64,000 nucleotides of DNA from Pseudobutyrivibrio ruminis CF1b (GCF_000424005.1 NZ_AUJB01000008.1:186001-250000); one strand, 5' to 3'; numbered from the stretch's first letter, positions 24,319 through 34,244 are shown. The notes: generated by a model from the sequence alone, not told the origin. Numbers and translations: made by a program.

Positions 24319-26658
24319 ATGAAAAAAACTAGTACATTTTTATATGGATTGATTCTAATTGTAGGACTTGGAATATTTACCTTTGTAATCGGTCTGGTTT
24401 TTATAGGGGAATTTACTCTTTCAGATGAGAGAACCTACACAGATACAACAGTTGAAAATTATAGTGATGGATGGGAAAGGGTTCATTGGGATGGCAGTAC
24501 TGAAAGTATAGCCTTGCCAGGAAATTATGAGCCGGAGGGTTCCCACGAGTTTACGCTGAGAAAAAAGCTACATGTGTGGCAGAATCAGGACAGCTACATC
24601 AGCTTCAATTCTAACAAGCAGGATGTAGATGCCTATATTGATGATGAACTGAGATATTCTTTCTCTACAAAATCTACAAGAATATTGGGAAGCAATACAC
24701 CAGGAACAATGGTGTTCATTCCATTACATCCATCAGATGAAGGTAAGACAATCAGGATTGTTCTTACCGGTGACAATAATTATTCTGGAGTATTAGATGA
24801 GATTATAGTAGGTACTCAGGTGGGTATAGTTATGCACACCTATAATCGTGAGCGATATACCCTGTTGCTTACATTATTCCTGTTGGTACTTGGCGTAATC
24901 GCATTTATTATTGGTGTAAGCGTAAAGATAGCATATAAAAAGACATTGTCATTATTCTTTATTGGATGGGCAATGATTTGTGCTTCCTTATGGTCTTTGG
25001 CAGAGACGGATTGCAGGCAGTTCTTTGTGCCAAACTTCTCGCTACTTTCATACATGACATATCTTAGTTTGATAATGTTGCCGTACACAGTGGCGTTGTA
25101 CTTCGACCGTCTGCAGGAAGGCAGATATAGAGCATTATATATGGGACTTGCTGTACTTGAAGAATTCAGTGCTATGATTGCCATATTGCTCCAGTTCTTC
25201 AACAATACAGATTTGATAGGAATCCTGCCAATAGCGTTTGTTTCTATCGGATTGACTATGATTACATATATCATTACGGTAATTCCGGATATTATTCATG
25301 GCAGGGTTAAATCTTACTGGTTTGAGTTTATTGGCATTTGTGGCGCCATTATAATGGGTATCATGCAGATGTGCGATTACGCATTCCTGCATCCAACTAA
25401 TATTGAACAATTGTATTTGATTATTGGTCTTTTGTTCCTGACAATCATGGCATATTTCCGCGCGTTGAAGGATATTAGAAATACTGAGCGAGAGATGTAT
25501 GCAGCAGTACAGGCTCAGGATGCCAGCACAGCATTTATGACAAGAATGTCTCATGAAATGAGGACACCTATCAATGCTATTCTCGGAATGAACAAAATGA
25601 TTCTGAGAGAGAGCAAGGATGAAAATATACTGGAATATTCCAGAGATGTTAACAGTGCAGGAAATTACCTGCTTGGAATCGTTAATGAGGTTTTAGACCT
25701 TGCAAAAGTTAGTGCTGGAAAGATAGAAATCGTTCCTGAAGATTACGATTTGATGGATATGATCCGAGAATGTTATTCTCTGGCACGACCAAGAGCGAAA
25801 GCCAGCAGACTTTCATTTGAGGTAGATATGAGTGATGTACTTCCTTCCAGACTTCGCGGTGACAAGGAAAGAATCATTCAGATAATAACAAATCTTTTGA
25901 CCAATGCTGTTAAGTATACTCCTGAGGGACGTGTTACTCTTTCTGTGCAGGGTAAGATATCAGAAGGAAAGCTGATGCTTATCGTCACAGTAACAGATAC
26001 AGGTATTGGTGTGGCAGAGGAAAATATTCCTTATCTCTTCGATACATTTACCAGAGTTGGTGAATTTAATAAGAAGAGAATTGAAGGCACTGGACTTGGA
26101 CTTACAATTACAAAGCAGCTGGTTGATTTGATGGATGGTACAATTTCAGTTGAATCAGAGCTTGGAAAGGGGTCTTCATTTACAGTAATGATTCCACAGG
26201 AGATTCGTTCAGTGGAGCCATGTGGAATGTTCTCCATGGGACCAAATGGAGACCGTCGTGTTGCTGATCGTCACGAGATATTCGATGTACTTGGAAGAAT
26301 TCTTGTAGTAGATGATGTGGCAATTAACCTTAGAGTTTTTTCTGTTCTGTTAAGTAATACGGACATTACTGTGGATACAGCTATCAGTGGTCCGGAGGCT
26401 CTTGAGAAGATTAAGAGAAATAAGTATGACATTATTTTTATCGATCATCTTATGCCAGGCATGGATGGACTCGAGCTGAAGAAGCTCATAGATTCAATGG
26501 AAGATAATCCTAATAGCAATACACCGCTTGTAATGCAAACCGCAAATGCGGTAGTAGGTGCAAAGGAAGAATACGAAAGACTTGGATTTACTGATTATAT
26601 TGCCAAGCCAATTAAGGAAGAAGAGTTGCGAAAGCTGCTAAGAAAATATATTCTATAA
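24319..26658 (+). CDS. Hybrid sensor histidine kinase/response regulator
   Basis: The 779-residue protein has an N-terminal membrane segment, an extracellular beta-sandwich domain (about 45-170) and seven or so membrane helices (about 175-385), the layout of 7TMR-DISM receptors. Then come HisKA (MSHEMRTPINAILG, phospho-acceptor His412), HATPase_c (NLLTNAVKYT, DTGIGV, GTGLGLTI) and a receiver domain (VVDDVAINLRV, IFIDHLMPGMDG with Asp709, and KPI). Signals sensed outside would be passed by internal phosphorelay. No HPt or DNA-binding output is next to it. The extracellular domain often binds carbohydrate in this receptor class. Confidence 0.93.
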   Translation: MKKTSTFLYGLILIVGLGIFTFVIGLVFIGEFTLSDERTYTDTTVENYSDGWERVHWDGSTESIALPGNYEPEGSHEFTLRKKLHVWQNQDSYISFNSNKQDVDAYIDDELRYSFSTKSTRILGSNTPGTMVFIPLHPSDEGKTIRIVLTGDNNYSGVLDEIIVGTQVGIVMHTYNRERYTLLLTLFLLVLGVIAFIIGVSVKIAYKKTLSLFFIGWAMICASLWSLAETDCRQFFVPNFSLLSYMTYLSLIMLPYTVALYFDRLQEGRYRALYMGLAVLEEFSAMIAILLQFFNNTDLIGILPIAFVSIGLTMITYIITVIPDIIHGRVKSYWFEFIGICGAIIMGIMQMCDYAFLHPTNIEQLYLIIGLLFLTIMAYFRALKDIRNTEREMYAAVQAQDASTAFMTRMSHEMRTPINAILGMNKMILRESKDENILEYSRDVNSAGNYLLGIVNEVLDLAKVSAGKIEIVPEDYDLMDMIRECYSLARPRAKASRLSFEVDMSDVLPSRLRGDKERIIQIITNLLTNAVKYTPEGRVTLSVQGKISEGKLMLIVTVTDTGIGVAEENIPYLFDTFTRVGEFNKKRIEGTGLGLTITKQLVDLMDGTISVESELGKGSSFTVMIPQEIRSVEPCGMFSMGPNGDRRVADRHEIFDVLGRILVVDDVAINLRVFSVLLSNTDITVDTAISGPEALEKIKRNKYDIIFIDHLMPGMDGLELKKLIDSMEDNPNSNTPLVMQTANAVVGAKEEYERLGFTDYIAKPIKEEELRKLLRKYIL

Positions 26659-26691
26659 CTAGATTTGTTATATGAGAAGGAGTGAACTATC

Positions 26692-26931
26692 ATGGCATTT
26701 AATCCAGCTGACTTATTTAAAGTAAAATCTGCAGCAGAGACATTTAACAGTAATCATCCAAAGCTTGTACCATTTTTCCATGCTATTCAGGGCAAGGCGA
26801 TGACTCCTGGCACAGTTATTGAGATGGCTGTTACAGATCCAAGCGGAGAGCGAGTAGAGACAAATCTTCGCGTGCAGGAATCAGATATTGAATTGATCAA
26901 ACTTTTAATGGAGATTGGTTCTAAAGGATAA
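26692..26931 (+). CDS. Small conserved-type protein, unknown function
   Basis: The 79-residue acidic, soluble protein follows the kinase after 33 nt with a good AGAAGGAG ribosome binding site. The sequence contains LFKVKSAAETFNSNHPKLV and a compact beta region around TVIEMAVTDPSGE. No motif or family was recognised. It may be co-transcribed with the kinase. Confidence 0.75.
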   Translation: MAFNPADLFKVKSAAETFNSNHPKLVPFFHAIQGKAMTPGTVIEMAVTDPSGERVETNLRVQESDIELIKLLMEIGSKG

Positions 26932-26945
26932 TCTAAGAATAACAA

Positions 26946-27120
26946 AAGCCAACCAGTTACGGCTACAAGCCTAATGATTTCTAAGTTCAGCTGAAGTTTA
27001 ATGATACTCGCCCATTTTAAAATTGCTTCGCAATGGGCGAGTCATGTTCTAGATTTGCTTAGCAAATCTAGAAGTTTTTCACTTTAGAAATATTAGAGCT
27101 TGTTGCCTACTGGTTGGCTT
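26946..27120. repeat. Long palindromic intergenic element, copy 1 (three-stem structure)
   Basis: AAGCCAACCAGT (26946-26957) is perfectly complementary to 27109-27120, and pairing continues imperfectly to about 26985/27083. Inside are two strong hairpins: ACTCGCCCATT/AATGGGCGAGT (27006-27016/27032-27042) and TCTAGATTTGC/GCAAATCTAGA (27048-27058/27062-27072). The outer arms are homologous to the element at 34143-34236. It lies between convergent genes and overlaps the stop codon of the minus-strand thioesterase. Confidence 0.75.
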
Positions 27121-27574
27121 ATTTAAATTCAAAAAATTTTGTATCTAATTCCGGATACGCACGCTTCATGGAAATAGGGATGCCGGCTTTGCCTACAAAG
27201 CAGTGCACAGTTCTTGCAACAGCTCTGTCTTCACCAGTGGCTTTATCGTATATACGGTATGCTATTTCCATTTCATGTCCGTCATAAGAAATTAATTTCG
27301 TATCTATAATGACAGTCTCATCAAATTTGATGGCGCTTCTGTGCTCAATAGATGAAGATACGATAGGAGAGCTAATCTCCATATCAAGCATCTGCTTGAA
27401 ACCAAGGCCCATCTGTTCCATTAAATCCATGCGGGCATCTTCCAGCCAGTTAGCATAATTAGATGTATGGATAATTCCCTGCTGATCTGTCTCATGATAT
27501 TTTGTGTGATGCTCAAAAGGGGTAATCTTAATCTGCCTCTTAGCACCAGCAACTTCAATTTCTTGTTTTGCCAT
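27119..27574 (-). CDS. Hotdog-fold acyl-CoA thioesterase (4HBT/YbgC-like)
   Basis: The 151-residue protein has the hotdog signature YHETDQQGIIHTSNYANWLEDARM, with Asp30 at the position of the catalytic aspartate in the 4-hydroxybenzoyl-CoA thioesterase family. It should cleave acyl-CoA; the chain length is unknown. AGGAGGT precedes the start. It is divergent from butyryl-CoA:acetate CoA-transferase, which fits a role in short-chain acyl-CoA balance. Confidence 0.88.
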   Translation of the reverse strand: MAKQEIEVAGAKRQIKITPFEHHTKYHETDQQGIIHTSNYANWLEDARMDLMEQMGLGFKQMLDMEISSPIVSSSIEHRSAIKFDETVIIDTKLISYDGHEMEIAYRIYDKATGEDRAVARTVHCFVGKAGIPISMKRAYPELDTKFFEFK

Positions 27575-27658
27575 AGTCTTACCTCCTGATGAAATTCCTA
27601 TCTATATTATAACACTAGAATTAAAAATCGATTAAAAAAATTAGTGAAATAAAAGACG

Positions 27659-27687
27659 TTGAATAGAGATTGTATAAGTGATAGAAT
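27659..27687 (+). promoter_or_regulatory. Promoter of the CoA-transferase gene
   Basis: TTGAAT (27659-27664), 17 nt, TAGAAT (27682-27687). On the opposite strand an extended -10 (TGTTATAAT, complement of 27606-27614) serves the thioesterase. Confidence 0.65.
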
Positions 27688-27725
27688 ATAATTAATTGAT
27701 AATTTTTTAACGAGCGGAGGTTATT

Positions 27726-29066
27726 ATGGATTTTCAAGCTGAGTATAAGAAGAAACTTACTACAGCAGCAGAGGCTGTAAAGGTAGTAAAGAGCGGTGAC
27801 TGGGTTGATTACGGTTGGTGCACAGGCACACCTGATGCTTTAGATAAGGCACTTGCAGCCCGCACAGACGAGCTTAAAGACATTAAGGTTCGCGGTGGTA
27901 TCTTAATGAAGCTTCCAGCAATTTTTGAGCGCGAGGATGCTGGTGAGCACTTTACATGGAACTCATGGCACATGGGTGGTATTGAAAGAAAGCTTATCGC
28001 TAGAGGATGCTCTTTCTATGCACCTATCAGATACTCTGAGCTTCCTAGATATTATAGAGAGCACATCGAGCCAAACGATGTACTTATGATTCAGACTACA
28101 ACAATGGACAATCACGGATATTTCAACTTCGGTCCTAACGCATCACACCTTATGGCTGCAGTAGAGAAGTCAAAGCACATCATTGTAGAGGTTAACGAGA
28201 ACATGCCTCGTTGTCTTGGTGGTTTCGAAGAGGGCGTTCACATTTCTAAGGTTGATGCTATCGTTGAGGGCAGCAATCCAGCTATCCTTGAGATGGGTGG
28301 CGGCGGAGCTCCTACAGACGTTGATAAGGCAGTTGCAAAGCTTATCGTTGAGGAGATTCCAAACGGTGCCTGCTTACAGCTTGGTATCGGTGGAATGCCT
28401 AACACAGTTGGTGCTATGATTGCTGAGTCAGATCTTAAGGATCTCGGTGTTCATACAGAGATGTATGTTGATGCGTTCGTTGACATTGCCAAAGCTGGCA
28501 AGATTACTGGTGCTAAGAAGAACATCGATCGCTTCCGTCAGACATATGCTTTCGGTGCTGGTACAAAGAAGATGTACGATTATATGGATGAGAATCCAGA
28601 GCTTATGAGTGCACCTGTTGATTATACAAATGACATCCGTCAGATTTCTGCACTTGATAACTTCATTTCTATTAATAATGCAGTTGATGTAGACTTATTC
28701 GGTCAGATTAATGCTGAGTCTGCTGGAACAAAGCACATTTCAGGAGCAGGCGGACAGCTTGATTTCGTACTTGGCGCTTATCTTTCAAACGGTGGAAAGA
28801 GCTTTGTATGTCTTTCATCTACATTTACAACAAAGGATGGTACTGTAAAGAGCCGTATTCGTCCTACTCTTGCAGAAGGTTCTATCGTTACAGATACTCG
28901 TGCTAACACACATTACCTTGTTACAGAGTATGGTAAGGTTTGCCTTAAGGGACTTTCAGCTTGGGAGCGTGCAGAGGCTATCATCTCTATCGCTCACCCA
29001 GATTTCAGAGACGAGCTTATCGCAGAAGCTGAGAAGATGAATATCTGGAGAATATCAAATAAATAA
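27726..29066 (+). CDS. but: Butyryl-CoA:acetate CoA-transferase
   Basis: The 446-residue protein matches family I-type butyryl-CoA:acetate/4-hydroxybutyrate CoA-transferases in length and motifs: [26 protein letters not shown], and [24 protein letters not shown] with candidate catalytic Glu331. It transfers CoA from butyryl-CoA to acetate, the last step of butyrate formation in many Lachnospiraceae. GGAGG precedes the ATG, and codon use is typical of a highly expressed gene. A related 4-hydroxybutyrate CoA-transferase is the main alternative. Confidence 0.9.
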   Translation: MDFQAEYKKKLTTAAEAVKVVKSGDWVDYGWCTGTPDALDKALAARTDELKDIKVRGGILMKLPAIFEREDAGEHFTWNSWHMGGIERKLIARGCSFYAPIRYSELPRYYREHIEPNDVLMIQTTTMDNHGYFNFGPNASHLMAAVEKSKHIIVEVNENMPRCLGGFEEGVHISKVDAIVEGSNPAILEMGGGGAPTDVDKAVAKLIVEEIPNGACLQLGIGGMPNTVGAMIAESDLKDLGVHTEMYVDAFVDIAKAGKITGAKKNIDRFRQTYAFGAGTKKMYDYMDENPELMSAPVDYTNDIRQISALDNFISINNAVDVDLFGQINAESAGTKHISGAGGQLDFVLGAYLSNGGKSFVCLSSTFTTKDGTVKSRIRPTLAEGSIVTDTRANTHYLVTEYGKVCLKGLSAWERAEAIISIAHPDFRDELIAEAEKMNIWRISNK

Positions 29067-29080
29067 TCGGATTTTAATGA

Positions 29081-29116
29081 GGCCAGATGGGTTGCAAGAC
29101 TCATCTGGTCTTTTTT
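29081..29116 (+). terminator. Intrinsic terminator of the CoA-transferase gene
   Basis: GGCCAGATGGGT (29081-29092) pairs with ACTCATCTGGTC (29099-29110) with wobbles, then T6. Confidence 0.9.
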
Positions 29117-29250
29117 GTTTCTTAAAATACACACTCGTGTAAAACGTTATTTCAGACATAGATTTTTCATAATTTACATATAGTTATAACACAACTTCAA
29201 AGTAGAATCTCTATGTTTTTTGTAATGGTTTTTACGAGTGAGAGGGTTTT

Positions 29251-31140
29251 ATGACAAAAGAAAAATTGTCTAAGATAGATAAGATAGATTTGATTAAATG
29301 CTTTATTAAAGCTCTGATAAAGAGTGCCCGACGGGCAGTTCGCCAGAGCAATCTTCGATATTTAATTCCATATAGAAAAATAATCAAGCATGCTTTTGGC
29401 ACCCTTGTTATTATGGTAGTAATTATAAGCATGGCGTTGCCAAATTCTCTTGCGGCAGATATTGATGAAACAACTGCAGCTGGCACAAATGCACCTGCAG
29501 TTATGTCTGAAGAGGAGGCATTAGAGGCGTCTATCAGAGAGTTTACAGTCTATGGAATGTATTTGAAGGATGAAGAGACTGAAAGCCAGGCAGTAGAAGC
29601 GACTTTGCCAGTAGGTGATATTGGTAATAATGGATATCCATATGCCAAGAAAGCCGAAGAAGGAGTGACTCTTTCTATTAAATTAAATGATGGCGTCGCA
29701 GAGCCAACATATCAGTGGCAGTACAGCGATGATAAGACCCAATGGTCAGATATAGAAGGTGCTACAGATCAGACATTTGCGAATACATCACCTAAGGATG
29801 GAAGATGGTATAGATGTGTAGTCAATGGGCAGGAGAGTCAGCCTGTTCAGGTGGTAGGTCAGTTTAAATGTGAGTCTGCCAGTGAGAAGGATTCCCAGGG
29901 AAGAATTTGGACCAACCCACTTATGAAATGGTATGTCAGCAACGGAACAGTAGCCTATGGCATTAATGCTGCCGGTACAGTATTTGATGTAGTTGGTTTA
30001 TATAGCAAAAGCGGCAACACATACATGATTCAGACAGCATATTCCGATGGGTGGAAAATGGTAACATCAGCCTCGGATGCTCCAGCGGTGGACTACACTG
30101 CGGCGCAGCTGGATGATTTGATTTGCAGCTTTAATGAAACAAATCCTTATGAGATATATTTAAATGCTGATCTTGCAGCAGGACAGTCTGCATTTGCCTT
30201 TGGATGTGATACTATGCTCGGCAATGATTCAACATCAAGAGCTCACTCTGATTTTGCAGCTCTTGAAGTTAACAAGAATCAGGATAATACAGTGGCAAAT
30301 ATTGCCATGGTAGGAGCAGGTTCATCCAGCCAGGCTGTGGGAAGTAATCCGGCATTTATGATTACACCTATCACATCAGAAGAGTTGGAATTCTGGCTTG
30401 GTCAGTACGATGAGAGACAGTATTTCAGCTTCAACTCTGGCACAGGAAATATCACTGTGGATGGAGAATACATTGACAACATAACCACTAAAACACAGGG
30501 CATTGACGCAGGAATGACTATGTCCTGGTTCAATGTCTCAGATGGTGGAGATGTTAGTTTCAAGTTTGCAGTTGGAGATGCATCAAGCATTGGTGTAGCA
30601 ACTAACGGTGGAAATCTCAATTATATTGCAGAGCTAATTGAGGGACTCAAGCAGGATACAGATTATACGGTAACTATAGAGGGTGACGAAACTGCTTATT
30701 CAGTTAAGTCAAACGCCTTAGGTCATATTACATTAACAGGAGTGGATACAAATGGAAATTATTTCGATTTTACTGGTAAAACTATTCATATTACAAAGAA
30801 TGGTAGTGAGAGTGAGAAAAGCACTGTCAATGTAAGTTCTCGCCCTTACAATGTACAGGAGATTCCGGATTCAGATGAAGTGGTTTCTATCGGAGATACT
30901 TCAATCAATGTAAGCATTCCACTTGGAAGTCTTCAGATGTTTGCTCAGGAATATCGTATCTGTGACCAGGATGGAAAAGAAATTGAAGGTTTTGGATGGA
31001 CAAGGCTTTCAGGTGATGGAAGTCTTTTGTTCTCAGGACTTCAGTCTGGTACAACTTATATTATTAAGGCAAGAGTCTTTGCAAATGAGACTACACCAGC
31101 ATCTATTGGACGCATTGTTTACAAGTTCATAACAAATTAA
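29251..31140 (+). CDS. Exported Ig-like surface protein with long basic N-terminus
   Basis: The 629-residue protein has an unusual leader: about 46 Lys/Arg-rich residues before the hydrophobic core FGTLVIMVVIISMALPN and a probable cleavage after SLAA. Residues about 145-210 form an Ig-like domain with YQWQYSDDKTQWSDIEGAT and WYRCVVNG. The rest is beta-rich with many Asp, Asn, Gly and Thr residues and no catalytic motif, suggesting an adhesin or binding protein. No C-terminal anchor is visible. The long basic leader makes it a candidate, though only a candidate, substrate of the accessory Sec system at 47.4-55.9 kb. Confidence 0.8.
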   Translation: MTKEKLSKIDKIDLIKCFIKALIKSARRAVRQSNLRYLIPYRKIIKHAFGTLVIMVVIISMALPNSLAADIDETTAAGTNAPAVMSEEEALEASIREFTVYGMYLKDEETESQAVEATLPVGDIGNNGYPYAKKAEEGVTLSIKLNDGVAEPTYQWQYSDDKTQWSDIEGATDQTFANTSPKDGRWYRCVVNGQESQPVQVVGQFKCESASEKDSQGRIWTNPLMKWYVSNGTVAYGINAAGTVFDVVGLYSKSGNTYMIQTAYSDGWKMVTSASDAPAVDYTAAQLDDLICSFNETNPYEIYLNADLAAGQSAFAFGCDTMLGNDSTSRAHSDFAALEVNKNQDNTVANIAMVGAGSSSQAVGSNPAFMITPITSEELEFWLGQYDERQYFSFNSGTGNITVDGEYIDNITTKTQGIDAGMTMSWFNVSDGGDVSFKFAVGDASSIGVATNGGNLNYIAELIEGLKQDTDYTVTIEGDETAYSVKSNALGHITLTGVDTNGNYFDFTGKTIHITKNGSESEKSTVNVSSRPYNVQEIPDSDEVVSIGDTSINVSIPLGSLQMFAQEYRICDQDGKEIEGFGWTRLSGDGSLLFSGLQSGTTYIIKARVFANETTPASIGRIVYKFITN

Positions 31141-31215
31141 TCAGTTATAGATTAGTTCTACTTTTTTGGTTCAGACTATGATAGAGTAGTGAAAGAATCA
31201 AAAGGGGTGGAACAG

Positions 31216-31464
31216 ATGACTGAAAAAAGAGTATGTACCCGATGTCTGCTTCGCGACATGATTGATGCAGACATGGGAATGATAGAAAAATATAAGGCAG
31301 CCTTGAAGGCTGAGGATACAGTGGACGATGCCGAGTATGAAAGACGTCTTGGTATATGTACCAGCTGTGAGAAATTAAATGAAGGCACCTGCATGTCATG
31401 TGGGTGTTATGTGGAGCTTAGGGCTGCAGCAAAGATTTCTAAATGTCCTACCAAGAAATGGTAG
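31216..31464 (+). CDS. Small Cys-rich protein (DUF6171-like)
   Basis: The 82-residue protein has cysteine pairs CTRC, CTSCEK, CMSCGC and a final C before PTKKW, a likely zinc or iron-sulfur ligand set. The N-terminal CTRCLLRDM and central helix fit the small DUF6171 family of clostridia. ATG 31216 has GGGGTGG upstream and is preferred over the in-frame ATG at 31189. Function unknown. Confidence 0.8.
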   Translation: MTEKRVCTRCLLRDMIDADMGMIEKYKAALKAEDTVDDAEYERRLGICTSCEKLNEGTCMSCGCYVELRAAAKISKCPTKKW

Positions 31465-31509
31465 GGCATTTATTTTAGATATTTATTTTAATTAAAATTA
31501 AAATAGTTA

Positions 31510-31602
31510 TTGAAAATCTAAAGATATTTTGATATATTCTAAATGGATGCAGGTAGATACCTCATCCAAACTAAGCATATTATTTAGGGGCTTGATGCTT
31601 AG
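31510..31602 (+). promoter_or_regulatory. Promoter and structured leader of the arabinanase gene
   Basis: TTGAAA (31510-31515), 17 nt, TATATT (31533-31538). The leader holds two stems: GGATG-AGGTA with TACCT-CATCC (31545-31567), and CTAAGCAT (31571-31578) with ATGCTTAG (31595-31602). No known riboswitch was recognised. Confidence 0.6.
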
Positions 31603-31629
31603 CGATAAGACAATTATGGAGGAGGAACC

Positions 31630-33165
31630 ATGAAAAGATTTCTTTCATGTGTTCTGGCTATTTCTATGGCAGGTGGTCTTGTGGCATGCTCAGGCTCAGA
31701 TTCAGAAGTGAAAAACTATACGGTCAGCTATGATGGCATTGCCACTGGCGACGTTTCTTCGGGCGTTTCTGTCCATGACCCATCTATACTAGAAGTAGAC
31801 GGAACATATTATATTTATGGCTCTCATATGACAGCAGCAAAAAGTGATGATTTGCTAAGCTGGAAAAAGGTGGCCGACGGCTACAACAAGACTAATCCTG
31901 TTTACGGACAGATTTATGATGTAAAAGAAAAATCTTTTGCTTATTCTGGTAGCAAGGACAGTATTATCAAAACCGACGATGGAAAGACTCACGTGTGGGC
32001 TCCAGATGTGATTTACAACGAGACCATGGGGAAATATGTGATGTACTACTGTACCACAAGTACATTTAATGCATCAAACCTCTGCTTTGGAATCAGTGAT
32101 TCTCCAGAGGGACCATTTGAGTGGCAGGGAGCTTTAATCTATTCAGGTTTTACAAACAAAAATATAGACGCCACAGATGTTCTTGATTATGTGGATGAAG
32201 ACTATGCGAAGAAGCACTACATAAAAGGTGGTGCATATAATTTCGAGGATTATCCAAATGCCATCGATCCAACAGTTTTTTATGACAAGGATGGCAGAAT
32301 GTGGATGACCTATGGTTCTTGGTCTGGTGGTATTTATCTGCTAGAACTTGATCCGGTAACTGGTCTTGTGATTCATCCTGAGGCTAATGAAGCAGCACGT
32401 GTGGATGCTTATTTTGGTAAAAAGCTTTTAGGTGGTGGGCACATTTCCATTGAAGGTCCATATATTATGTATGATGCTAAAACAGATTACTATTATCTGT
32501 TTGTATCTTATGGCGGACTTACAAGCAATGGTGGATACCAGATGCGAGTTTTCCGTTCTAAGACAGTGGATGGAGACTATGTGGATATGAATGACACATA
32601 TCCTGAAAAGAGTGCTCTTCATCAGAATTTTGGACTTAAGCTTTCAGGAAATTATAAGCTTCCAAGTATAGACAAGGCATACATGGCAACAGGTCATAAC
32701 TCAGCCTTTGTAGATTCGGATGGAAAAGAGTATATCGTTTATCACACCCGCTTTAATGACGGCGGTGAGGGGCATTCTCCAAGAGTGCATCAGATGCTGA
32801 TGAATGAAGAGGGATGGCCATGCGAACTTCCATATCAGACTCAGGGTGAGACTGTTTCTGAAGCAGGATATGACAAAAAAGATGTTGTTGGCCGTTACTT
32901 TATGATTAATCAGGGAATGGATATCTCAAGTGATATCGCAAATCCGATAATTGTTTATCTTAACAAGGATGGAAGCTGTGATGGCAAGGAAGTAAGTGGT
33001 AAATGGGAAATGAAGGATGGCACTTACTATATGACTATTACTATTGATGGTCAGGACTACAGTGGTGTTTTTTGCCAGATGAAAGATGAAGCTGGCACAG
33101 ATGTAATGACATTCTCGGCTGTTGGGAACAATCAGTCGGTTTGGGGCGTAATGTATGATAAATAA
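31630..33165 (+). CDS. GH43 arabinanase-like lipoprotein
   Basis: The 511-residue protein has a lipoprotein signal with lipobox LVAC (Cys20). The five-bladed GH43 propeller shows all three acidic residues: HDPSILE (Asp50), AIDPTVF (Asp213) and SIEGPY (Glu275). A small C-terminal beta-domain follows. Members with this length and surface location are typically endo-1,5-alpha-arabinanases. GGAGGAGG precedes the ATG. It releases arabino-oligosaccharides for the importer at 35.5 kb and is co-transcribed with the next GH43 gene. Confidence 0.92.
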   Translation: MKRFLSCVLAISMAGGLVACSGSDSEVKNYTVSYDGIATGDVSSGVSVHDPSILEVDGTYYIYGSHMTAAKSDDLLSWKKVADGYNKTNPVYGQIYDVKEKSFAYSGSKDSIIKTDDGKTHVWAPDVIYNETMGKYVMYYCTTSTFNASNLCFGISDSPEGPFEWQGALIYSGFTNKNIDATDVLDYVDEDYAKKHYIKGGAYNFEDYPNAIDPTVFYDKDGRMWMTYGSWSGGIYLLELDPVTGLVIHPEANEAARVDAYFGKKLLGGGHISIEGPYIMYDAKTDYYYLFVSYGGLTSNGGYQMRVFRSKTVDGDYVDMNDTYPEKSALHQNFGLKLSGNYKLPSIDKAYMATGHNSAFVDSDGKEYIVYHTRFNDGGEGHSPRVHQMLMNEEGWPCELPYQTQGETVSEAGYDKKDVVGRYFMINQGMDISSDIANPIIVYLNKDGSCDGKEVSGKWEMKDGTYYMTITIDGQDYSGVFCQMKDEAGTDVMTFSAVGNNQSVWGVMYDK

Positions 33166-33186
33166 TAAGGGAGATTATAAGTAATT

Positions 33187-34131
33187 ATGGATAAGAATTT
33201 TGAATACAATAAACCGTGGATATTGCATCGTGCAGATCCATATGTATACAGACACACAGATGGAAAGTATTATTTTACTGCTTCAGTGCCAGAGTATGAC
33301 AGGATAGTTTTGCGCTGTAGCGACACTCTTGAAGGGCTTAAGGATGAGTCAGAACTTGAGGTTTGGCATAGACATGAGTCAGGTCCGATGTCCAAGCATA
33401 TTTGGGCTCCAGAAATCCACTTCCTTTTTGGGAAATGGTATATCTATTTCGCCGGAGGTGAAATGGAGGATATATGGAAAATTCGTCCATACGTATTGGA
33501 ATGCCAGGGACCAGATCCTATGAAAGATCCTTGGGTTGAAAAGGGAAAGATTACCAGAGCTGAGACAGACGAATTCTCTTTTGAAGCCTTTTCTTTGGAT
33601 GCTACTGTATTTGAGAATAAGGGTGTCTGGTATTATATTTGGGCTGAGAAAGTTGGTGTTGGAAAACAGATTTCAAATCTTTATATCGCCCGTATGAAAA
33701 ATGGATATACTTTGGAGACTGACCAGGTGCTTCTCACTACTCCTGATTATGATTGGGAGCGTCATGGATACTGGGTAAATGAAGGACCATCTGTAATTAT
33801 TAGAGATGGCAAAGTGTTTATGACATATTCAGCCAGCGATACAGGTGTAAATTATTGCATGGGAATGCTGACTGCTGATGCAGACAGTGATTTGCTTGAT
33901 CCACTTTCGTGGAAGAAGGAGAGATATCCTGTATTGGCATCATCACCTGAACATGTGGTATATGGTCCAGGCCATAATTCATTTACTGTGGATGAGGAAG
34001 GCAATGATATTCTTGTTTATCATGCCAGAACTGAAACAGAGATAGTGGGAGATCCACTGTATAATCCTAACAGGCATGCGATGCTAATGCGTTTTACGTT
34101 TGTGGATGGTAAGCCAGTATTTAAGTTTTAG
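33187..34131 (+). CDS. Cytoplasmic GH43 arabinofuranosidase (GH43_26-like)
   Basis: The 314-residue protein has no signal peptide. GH43 acidic residues are ADPYVY (Asp17), SLDATVF (Asp138) and NEGPSV (Glu199), with the GPGHNSFT motif near the end. The closest pattern is the exo-alpha-1,5-L-arabinofuranosidase group. It starts 21 nt after the lipoprotein GH43 gene and probably degrades imported arabino-oligosaccharides. Confidence 0.9.
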   Translation: MDKNFEYNKPWILHRADPYVYRHTDGKYYFTASVPEYDRIVLRCSDTLEGLKDESELEVWHRHESGPMSKHIWAPEIHFLFGKWYIYFAGGEMEDIWKIRPYVLECQGPDPMKDPWVEKGKITRAETDEFSFEAFSLDATVFENKGVWYYIWAEKVGVGKQISNLYIARMKNGYTLETDQVLLTTPDYDWERHGYWVNEGPSVIIRDGKVFMTYSASDTGVNYCMGMLTADADSDLLDPLSWKKERYPVLASSPEHVVYGPGHNSFTVDEEGNDILVYHARTETEIVGDPLYNPNRHAMLMRFTFVDGKPVFKF

Positions 34132-34142
34132 GACAATAAAGA

Positions 34143-34236
34143 AGCCAGTCTGTAGTTGACAAGCTCATAGATTTCTCAAGCGAGACGTGTTGTCGAGCGG
34201 AGAAATACTATGGCTTGTCAGCGTAACAGGCTGGCT
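34143..34236. repeat. Long palindromic intergenic element, copy 2
   Basis: The left arm (34143-34177) pairs with the right arm (34200-34236) over about 33 bp with a few mismatches, leaving a 22-nt inner loop. Arms share AGCCA, ACAAGC and ATTTCT on the left and AGAAATA, GCTTGT and TGGCT on the right with the copy at 26946-27120. It lies between convergent genes and probably acts as a bidirectional terminator. Confidence 0.75.
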
Positions 34237-34244
34237 ATTTTTAA

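Noticed and set aside
29134-29150. Catabolite repression (cre) site TGTAAAACGTTATTTCA
   Set aside because: It is one base longer than the 14-bp cre pattern and poorly symmetric.
31545-31602. Riboswitch in the arabinanase leader
   Set aside because: Two simple stems are visible but no conserved core of a known riboswitch class was recognised.
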